A stretch of 64,000 nucleotides of DNA from Paracamarosporium sp. OC-R06-R3 (Eukaryota > Ascomycota > Dothideomycetes > Pleosporales > Didymosphaeriaceae), in the NCBI GenBank assembly GCA_019828545.1, contig JACVRA010000087.1:32795-96794 (forward strand), given 5' to 3'. Below the pieces are notes generated by a model. It was not told where the DNA came from and did no database searches. It worked only from the letters and a program-made list of their open reading frames with translations. Of this stretch, positions 56,861 to 64,000 are shown one piece after another. Each line of letters opens with the position of its first letter. Position 1 is the first letter of the stretch. The position numbers were made by a program, and so were the translations under genes.

Positions 56861-58267
56861 GGTGAGGTCTTAAAGTGTATTGCAAATGTCGATAAGTAGA
56901 TTTGTAGTGTTCTTGTTGTGCGGTATGTGCCTTTATATGCATTCCACTGTACAAAGCTCTTGGACTAGAGGCCTCAGCGCAAGGCTCAGGTACGGATGTA
57001 CCTGAATTCTAGCCCCAGTAGAGTAGCCATTCAGACAGGCCGAAGTGTAGCACGAGTTCCCTACTTCAAGCCCAGTCATGCTCGATGGTCACGATGCACA
57101 CCTATGAATGGGACATATAGGCGACCCCGAACATGGCGTTGACGGTTCAGTATAGGGAGGCGTTCGTGTTGCAGTACACAGCTGAAGATGGGGCCATCCC
57201 CAGGACCAGGTAACCATCGGTAGAAGGACGAGTGCGGCGGCCCGTCGCGTCCTGTAAGAGAGGTGAACACGGTCAGTGGGGAAAATCGCAGGCCAGATAC
57301 AGCCCATGGAAGCGATCGTCTATGCTCGAAAAGGGAAGTCGTGTCTCGATCGGGTCGTGGTTCCTGTGGGGACAAATCCATATCTGCGGACTGCAGCCAG
57401 CCGTGTGCCAGCCACAGCTACATGGGGAAGATCGTCTAGGCACAAACATACGTTGAACAGTAATTGATCACAATCAATGTGAATTCCCGCACATGGACCA
57501 AAAAAAAATAAAGAAGGAAATGAAAAAGAAGAACAATAGCGATAGAGTAAACAGCAAGACAGGCGCGCCGACTGTTCACGCACACAAGTGGTTCGCGGTA
57601 ACTTGATCTCTGGAATTGATTTTGAGAGCCTAGGCAAGTCACAAAGTAGCTGAAAACTTGGACCGATATGTGTGAACCGTATTGGCACGCACGCTCGATA
57701 GCGCGGAAAGTCGTTCTAGGCCGCTGGGCCCAGACTCCCCGAAATAAGCGATGCGATGAAGCATCGGGTCTATCTAAGACCTTTTTAGGAATATTAAGCG
57801 GATTTGTTCGAAGCTATTATCCATCACCGTGAACATCGCCTACGAATCTGCAAGCACACGCAGACATCACAGACTATGGCTGCCTGAGCATATGTCGAAG
57901 TCGGGCGCGCCGATCCAGCTGGATTTTCATCTTTCGACTGTCTCAGCGAGGAACGAGATAATTTCCACAGATTCGTCCGCCACTCGCTTGTCTGGAAAAC
58001 GAGCCTCACGAGCTACACCAGACAGCATGAGTGGTCGTTTGATTATTATTTGGTAGATGCAGAGGTCACCACCTTGTACACTGCACATAATATGGAGTAA
58101 TAATAACTTGAGATTGAATTCAAAAACTCGCTTAGACATCACGAGAAAAGCGATTAATATAATTAGAGTTTCGTCGAATGTTCGCACTCGAACGTCTTAA
58201 TGCAAATGTCAATTCCGCTACGTAGAGCTATTTGTATTACACGCTCCGATGTGCAAATTTCATTTCC
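56861..58267. other. Intergenic region
   Basis: Starts with the protease promoter; a minus-strand TATAAA is read from TTTATA at 56931-56936, about 70 bp from the ATG. It ends with the 3' UTR of the Zn2Cys6 gene. Several frames between 57070 and 57690 lack protein-like features. No RNA gene was recognised. Confidence 0.45.
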
Positions 58268-59937
58268 CTATACAAAGCTTGGCATCGTAGAGCAGCATTG
58301 AATAAGAGCCGTCACTTTGTCCCAGTAGTCAAGCTGCTTCTCAGCAAGGTCATCTTGCGCCCATCCGCCCTGTACTAAAGTTTCAACATGGAACAGCGAT
58401 CGGGAAGACGGGTCCTTCTTCGTCCTCTCTATAATCCCGAGCATAGTCGCTCGCTGCTCATCCGTACGTGCTTCCCAGCCTATAATGTACAGAGGGAAGT
58501 GTGGTTTACAGGATTGCAGCTCAGGCAGGATCATGAAAGCAGTATCAATGTGTTCCTGTACCAAAGCGCCCTGGTTGAGGATGTTGTTGGTGACTCGATT
58601 GAGATAGATACGCATGGCGAGCTTGTAGAGGTGAACCATCGCCCTTGTGTATGCCCCTTTTTCAGTCTGTTGCGGAAGAGGAATATTCCTAATCCTCCAG
58701 TCTAAAACCTTGATCTGATTTACGTATATATCCAAATCCTTTGGCTCCATTTTCTCAAATGTTGGTTTCTTCGGTACCATATTACAGATCTCGGATACCA
58801 GCTTTAAGACCACTGAAATTAACGGCTCGGGCTGTAGAATCGTGTGGCACATGAGAAGGTGTCCTTTGGCTGCGTCCTCTTTCTCGTCAATTTTAAACCA
58901 ATATCTTGTTGAGTCGATTAATTTCTCAGAATCGCCTTTTGGTCCCTCCTTCCAGTGGCGGATGCTGAATCGCTTCATTACATCATGGTAGTAAACCCAA
59001 TTTATGAGCATGGTCTCGTCTTCGTTAATGATGTTCTTGCAAGAATAACCATTCGAGTAGAGCACTTCCTTGATTCCATTCACGTACCACGCCCATTCAC
59101 TGGCGCTACATGCGGCTCGATGGACCTACGCATTCGCCAAAAGGTTAGTATGGGTGATCAGGGATGGTAGTTCTTGGGAGGCTTGCCTCAAAGGAGCAAA
59201 GGAGCATCCCCGCAGCGACGTGATGCACACCAGTCGACTCAGCGTATGTCTCTGACGCCTTGGCCAAAGCTCGCAAGCTAGAAATCTTGTGTTCCATCGC
59301 TTGCTCATTAAAACCATAACGGTAAAGCGATGCCAGGCCGAGGAGAGAGTGAAGGACTGCGGTCGAAGCCAGCGTATCACCGCTTAGAGATAACCGCACA
59401 AGTAGGTCTGCAAGTGTCTTTGGGTCATGCCCGAACGTAGTTAAAGATCGAGAAGCCACAAACTCAACTAGGAATAGTCAGGCTCACGTACACACGGAGT
59501 TGTTTATGACTTACAGTAACTCATAAGATCCCACTCTTTTTCTCCCAATTTGTGTGGGTTCCAGAACACCGGCGTATGCAGCACAGGTGCATTGGAGATG
59601 TACGATGACAAATACATATACATCTCGATATCCCAATTCAAAGTGCGAACCACGACTGCGTCACTATCACCGTAACTCCGAGTTTTGGTTGTTTCATGAG
59701 GTGACCGGAGCACAATCGCCCGTCTACCATCATTCTCCTTCGGCCACGAGAGTCGCAAACCGTATCCCTTACATACTCGCTTTGTCCGTGTACATTGAGA
59801 ACAACTCGGTGTAGCTCTATCACAAAGAATCTTTCGATCTATGCCGTATGGTTCATTGATGCTGCTTTCCATGATTAAGCGGCGTGCTTACCTCTGCAGG
59901 TTCCGCAGCTCCTCTTCGCTAGTTCCACCTTACCCAT
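58268..59937 (-). CDS. Zn2Cys6 transcription factor
   Basis: Four exons (59937-59892, 59838-59515, 59467-59187, 59125-58268) give 502 residues. The zinc cluster Cys11, 14, 21, 28, 31, 38 has the classic 2-6-6-2-6 spacing and is assembled across intron 1 (53 bp): SCGTCRDRKILCDRATPSC then SQCTRTKRVC. Intron 2 is 47 bp (GTAAGT..CTAG). Intron 3 (59126-59186, 61 bp) has a GC donor, GAG/GCAAGC, with ATACTAACC branch site and GCGTAG acceptor; no GT donor keeps the frame. The rest matches the fungal-specific regulator type seen in transcription factors of this length (e.g. SGDTLASTAVLHSLLGLASLYRYG). It is divergent from an SDR gene 607 bp away, a likely local target. Confidence 0.86.
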
Positions 59938-60544
59938 GATCGCGTCTTCTTGCCTGTGTCAGTGGAAATCCAGATTTCGATGCGTCTGTCTGGTATTTAG
60001 AGAGTCCAATATGCACGCAGAGGTGGAAAGGGAAGAACTTGCAACTTTCAGCGAAAGAGCGGAAGGCGCAGATGTCATCACATTTAAGCACGTGATCGCA
60101 CAAAGTTGCTCGGAGACAATTCTAACGGATAATGGTGCAGCAGACTAAGCCTTTGAGAGGTGGCATGGCGCGAAAGCTAAACCAAGCCGATCGCTAGCGC
60201 CATCCCTACCGGCGTCTTGGGACCATCCATCTTTCACGCCATCAGCAATATTTTACATAGACTAAGCAGACATGCGTGAAATAGTTTCGATATCAGGTCT
60301 GCTCCTTCATTGGCTGGGACCTTGACCTCTCCCTTTCCCGAGAGTCTTACAAATCTCAACTTCGCAAATTGTTTCTCAGAGCAGTGCACAAACTCCACTT
60401 TAGTGTCACGTAAACTCCAGTTCAGAGCGCTTGATTATAAACCAGGTACTCTTGCGAATAATATTTAATGAATCATTGATCTCCTACAGACCGGGCAGCA
60501 GAGCATCCATAGTTCAAACTTTCCACCATCTATTCACCTTCGAT
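59938..60544. promoter_or_regulatory. Divergent promoter: Zn2Cys6 regulator / SDR
   Basis: A 607-bp region between divergent start codons, AT-rich towards the SDR. No gene is called in it. Confidence 0.45.
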
Positions 60545-61554
60545 ATGCCATCATACGCTATCACCGGAGCTTCCAGGGGCATTGGCGTAAGTGTCTTCCA
60601 ATGTAACTACAATGCAAACCGCTCACCATAATCAGTGGGGATTTGTCCAGCACCTTTCTGAGGACCCATCCAACATAGTCGTGGCTGTAGTTCGTAATGC
60701 GCCCCCAACAATCGAACGTGTGAAGAAAGAATTTCCAGATCGCAAAAGTATGTGGGCAAATATTTTGACTCAAATGTACACATGCTATGGTTGAAGCTGC
60801 TAATAAATTTTCCAAAGATATCACCGTTCTCCAAGCCGACATAAACGACTACCCGGCCGTCAAAAAGGCCGCTGCGGACACTGCCAAGGTCACAGGCGGC
60901 TCCCTTGACTACCTTGTTGGCAACGCTGCCTACCTCTCGACGTGTGATCAATTTGACGGTCCCAGTACCCTGATTGCCGAGTGGTCCCAGGAAGACTTTA
61001 TCAAAGAATTCCACAATTTCATGGATACCAATGCTCTCTCACAAATGTTCCTTTATGAAGCCTTTTTACCGCTTCTGTTGAAGAGCAGTATTAAGAAAGT
61101 GTTGTCGATCTCTAGCGGCATGGGAGACTTGGATTTCAACCGAGACTGGGACCATCAGCACGCCGTCTTCTACGCCTCCAGCAAGGCTGCTTTGAACATG
61201 GTCAATGTCAAGTACGGTGCTCAGTACAAGAAAGACGGGGTGTTGTTCATAAGCATGTGCCCGGGACTGGTTGACACTGGGGGTTTCAATAACAGTACGT
61301 ACCTACCACTATTATCGCCACCTCACCTATCGAACTCGTTTTGCTGAGTCTATGTCACAGTGACTCCCGAGGAAGCTACGAAATTCCAGGCCACCAGCGC
61401 TAGGTTTCAAGCCTACGCGCCTGACTTCAAGCAACCTTATCAGCCCATTGAATCTGTCAAGCTAATGCTATCTTCACTCGATAAGCTCAGCGTCGAGAAT
61501 GGAGATACGGGTAAGTACTTGTCGCACCTTGGGACGAAGCGATGGCTCCCATGA
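60545..61554 (+). CDS. Short-chain dehydrogenase/reductase
   Basis: Four exons (60545-60586, 60636-60747, 60797-61294, 61361-61554; introns 49, 49, 66 bp) give 281 residues. The cofactor motif AITGASRGIG ends exon 1. NAA is in LVGNAAYLS, and the catalytic Tyr/Lys is FYASSKAAL, with the Ser block VLSISSGMGD before it. MCPGLVDTGG follows. The GKYLSHLGTKRWLP C-terminus is typical of a fungal SDR subgroup that ends in HxGxKxWL. The second intron has a weak acceptor (TTGAAG) but is the only one that keeps frame and homology. NAD(P)H-dependent oxidoreductase of unknown substrate, probably controlled by the divergent Zn2Cys6 gene. Confidence 0.85.
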
Positions 61555-62734
61555 GCTTGGCTCAACGGCTGGATGGATCATTGATAGTGGGCCCACCATA
61601 AATACTACACGCTCTTTACTTCTCACTATCCAGTTCCTAGTTCCCATTACTGTTCTAACCGCGACATTCTTTCTCCTGATTTTGATCAGTGACCATGAAT
61701 ATCCCAAAATGCTACGTGCACCACTGCAATCCTATTTACCGATCTCTGTTTTGGTATAATATTCGCACCTTGAAATCCATTGACTTAGCCTAGAAAACCT
61801 CGTGTTTTGCAATGTAAAGCGTAAGCATTTTAATGTACATGTTGCGAATGGGCGCGCGTTCGATCGGTACCCTTCTCTTCCTTAGCTTCCCGGCCAGCTA
61901 CATTGTCGTGCATCATCGAGAATTTCACTATTTTTTAAACCAATCTGTTGCATTAGACAAGCCGTCGATAGTCAGACGTGGAATTTCGACAATTTCAGCC
62001 GCAGCTACAACCCAACTTCGTGTGGACTTAGAAATGCCTGATATTGTTCAAGCTCAACCACTGACTTTCATTCTTGACGGGTTATCCTCACTTTGGACTA
62101 ATTTTTCATCCAAATCATTTTCGATTAAAGCTTACTCCGCATGTTTTGAGTAATCCAACGTCACGTACTCGGTCGTATTCCGAGGCCGGAAACAGAGTAA
62201 GATAATAATTGATATTAACGACAATTAAACTATAATCGAGATACATTACCCCTAAGAAAGCAATCGAATTCTTTGAGCGGGCTGAAGGAAAGAAAGGCAT
62301 TTAAAGATGAAGAATGAGCTAAAGCATAGTAACATGACTGCGCAACACGATGTCTGATTTTGATGCCCTTGATTTAAATCTTCTCTTCCAGGAATGGCCA
62401 GAGAAAGATGTTCCTCCATGTATTTATTTAAGTGATCCTCGCTATCCCAAGATGTATCTGTTGCGGGATCGGGAGAAGAGGCCGGCTCGAAATCCGGATT
62501 TTGATGTGTTGGGTCAAAAGATGCTTTGTAGAACGTGTATGATGCGCTGGCTAGGAGCTTCATTCATGGTATGGACTGTAGCCATATGTCCGTCCAGGTC
62601 ATGGAGGGTCTTGGCTGAGGTTGAGGTTCGGAAGACTTCTGACTATCATATGATCTATTCTGAGCTCTTTAGTTATGGTTTGTGCCGGTGGTATTGTTTG
62701 GTATCTCAAATATGTCCGGACCTTGAAGAGTTCG
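61555..62734. other. AT-rich, gene-poor region
   Basis: A 1.2-kb region beyond the SDR. It is rich in TA and AT dinucleotides, with short frames on both strands; a plus-strand frame at 62350-62745 has no recognisable features. It may be repeat-induced-mutation-affected or decayed sequence joined to the adjacent pseudogene. Nothing is called with confidence. Confidence 0.4.
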
Positions 62735-63258
62735 TCAGCATTTAGACCTATCAACTCCAAGGTGACTTGACAGCTTACCTTGACCTGGGAAATTGCGATT
62801 TTCTCCCTCTTGAGTTACTATTTCGGTCCTGAGCCATTTTCCAGCGGATGTTGCCTCGATATCATAGCCATCATCCACCTCTGTGTATAACTTTAAACGC
62901 ACGTTTGACGGTTCATGGTAGCGTTCATCGATCATTAATTTTGCCAAACGAGTGTTCTTGCTGTAATCATCCTTGATGGAGAGTGTGTTTCTGTGGTTGC
63001 CGTTCTGGATGAATCCATGGTGGAATGTCTTTGCTCCATGCAAGCTAATCCTCCTAGTAGAGCTCCCTCACTCTATCGGAAATAGCGCTAAAGTTTACTT
63101 TCGATTCCAGCGTCATTTAGAGCATCCCAGTTAGTAGTGACAACTGTGACATTCGGCATCCAGTCCTTGCCGCAGATGTGTTGGACCTATGTTAAAATCC
63201 TCTCCTTTGATGTGGTCACACGATCACTTTCAAATTTGTCAACGTAGATGACATCGCG
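62735..63258 (-). pseudogene. Degenerate G-domain (P-loop GTPase-like) gene remnant
   Basis: Read on the minus strand, 63258-63190 encodes RDVIYVDKFESDR then VTTSKERILT. A TAG (63187-63189) follows, and the same frame continues as VQHICGKDWMPNVTVVTTNW then DAL. This resembles the Y-hxxRhxxS...LCG....NVVLVTTxWD block of fungal AIG1/MMR_HSR1-like G-domain proteins. More stops follow (e.g. 63088-63090). The next conserved stretch (HGAKTFHHGFIQNGN ... IEATSAGKWL, 63043-62800) is in another frame, so at least one frameshift is present. The P-loop part upstream is not recognisable. An intron ending at ATAG in place of the first stop cannot be excluded, but the later stops and frame change point to a broken gene. 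A pogo-type transposon begins about 400 bp upstream. Confidence 0.5.
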
Positions 63259-63639
63259 GAGTTTGACATACGGCACTATTATTGCCATGGTTGCCATGAG
63301 CATGTTGAAAATATGCCTAGAAGCACAGACCGGCTGGAATAAACCATGTACCGGGAATAGTTTCCATTCTGCATCGCTAAGCCCTAGGCGTGCCTTTACT
63401 GTGACAACCCGAACATGCAGCGCTTCTTGCGAACTTGGCGCTCTCCGAATCTTTGGAATGAGAGGAACAGGTCGGGACGGTGCTATGCGTTCGAGAGAAG
63501 ACGCGCTTCTTGCACGTTTCAACGTGTGTAGTACTGCCTGAATAGTGATAAGGCGTCCCTTGGACATGTCATGGAGATGGGGATGTGCAGTAAATAGAAG
63601 CCCGACGCTTGGAAGTTGAACCGAGCCATCGGTACCGAT

Positions 63640-64000
63640 TCTTGGCAGTTGGTGCGCACTGTCAGTAAATCGCGCACCCCACCTATGATCAACACCAACT
63701 TCCACCCCTTGCATCTCCACCAATATGGATCGGATCCAGGCTGCAATTGCAGCAATTGAAGCGCGGAACCCAGGAGAATCAATCTCTTATAAAAAAACTG
63801 CAGAAGAATTCGGTGTTATTCGATCAACGCTGACGCGGCACCACCGGCAGTATCTTGGCCAGATACCAATCACCTCAAATAAGAACCGGCATCTCAGCGA
63901 TCAACAGGAGATAGAGTTTCTACAGTATATTAAAACACTCACTGAACGCGGTATACCACCTACACGCCAGATGCTACAAAGCTATGCCTCTACAATAGCT
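63640..64000 (+). mobile_element. Left end of a pogo/Fot1-type DNA transposon (partial)
   Basis: The transposase start codon at 63725 is preceded by a short non-coding segment with an inverted repeat, GGTGCGC (63651-63657) and GCGCACC (63672-63678). This is the sort of terminal or subterminal structure found just outside the transposase in Tc1/mariner-pogo elements. The exact terminal base and TA target duplication were not determined. The element continues past the window end. Confidence 0.6.
63725..64000 (+). CDS. Pogo/Fot1-type transposase, N-terminal part
   Basis: The frame is open from the ATG at 63725 to the window end: 92 codons with no stop. AAIAAIEARNPGESISYKKT then AEEFGVIRSTLTRHH is the psq-type helix-turn-helix found at the N-terminus of fungal pogo transposases (family pattern: hxxAhxxhxxG..SxxxAAxxFGVxxSTLxRR). 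It is followed by NRHLSDQQEIEFLQYIKTL and the start of the second CENP-B/Tc5-like helix-turn-helix, TERGIPPTRQMLQSYA. The DDE catalytic domain lies outside the window, so whether the copy is intact cannot be judged. The visible part has no stops, unlike the neighbouring pseudogene, so the insertion may be younger than the decay next to it. Confidence 0.85.
   Translation, partial: MDRIQAAIAAIEARNPGESISYKKTAEEFGVIRSTLTRHHRQYLGQIPITSNKNRHLSDQQEIEFLQYIKTLTERGIPPTRQMLQSYASTIA

Noticed and set aside
61511..61554. Possible GTAAGT donor near the SDR 3' end
   Set aside because: Reading straight through gives the conserved HLGTKRWL C-terminus, so no intron is needed.
62350..62745. Plus-strand 131-codon frame in the AT-rich region
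   Set aside because: Antisense to decayed sequence, no recognisable features, in a region with other gene remnants; insufficient support.
63187..63723. Minus-strand 178-codon frame as an intact gene
   Set aside because: Its 5' third overlaps the transposon end, and its 3' end runs into a TAG within a conserved block; treated as part of the pseudogene instead.

Overview
The window is nuclear DNA of a filamentous ascomycete (Pezizomycotina; gene content and intron style fit Dothideomycetes/Pleosporales, species not determined). The basis is short GT-AG introns (mostly 46-75 bp) with CTAAC/CTGAC-like branch sites, fungal-specific Zn2Cys6 regulators, a HET-domain protein, single-gene transcription units on both strands and a pogo/Fot1-type transposase. 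I call 25 protein genes or gene parts, one pseudogene and one partial transposon. Exon coordinates were worked out by hand from splice signals and reading-frame continuity.

Layout. 1-7 kb: 3' end of a family 8 glycosyltransferase, a 2-oxoglutarate/Fe(II) dioxygenase, a sugar-porter-type MFS transporter and a hypothetical protein. 7.6-12.1 kb: three tandem paralogous C2H2 zinc-finger genes, all on the minus strand, with matching phase-1 introns; one has a GC donor where its sister has GT. 12.5-14.7 kb: a single-exon 751-residue protein of unknown function. 15.8-21.3 kb: an FAD monooxygenase, a secreted BBE-type flavin oxidase and a single-pass membrane protein. 22.1-30.2 kb: a large NLR-like protein (P-loop NTPase, ZZ-like cysteine cluster, HET domain) divergent from a secreted S41 peptidase with a cysteine-rich extension. 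30.4-32.9 kb: a DUF3500 protein and a small unknown protein.

33.1-43.4 kb resembles a catabolic cluster for plant phenolics: a secreted tannase/feruloyl esterase, a salicylate-hydroxylase-like FAD monooxygenase divergent from it, an MFS transporter, a Zn2Cys6 regulator and a short-chain dehydrogenase. 43.7-47 kb holds acetate kinase and an isochorismatase-family hydrolase. 48.5-52.5 kb encodes a Cid1-type non-canonical poly(A)/poly(U) polymerase with a long low-complexity tail. 54.4-56.9 kb encodes a trypsin/V8-like protease with a 500-residue C-terminal region carrying four EGFFDD-like motifs; this is the most novel-looking protein here. 58.3-61.6 kb is a divergent Zn2Cys6 regulator/SDR pair. 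61.6-64 kb is AT-rich and decayed: a broken G-domain (P-loop GTPase-like) pseudogene next to the start of a pogo/Fot1 transposon that runs off the window.

No rRNA, tRNA, CRISPR or replication origin was recognised by eye.
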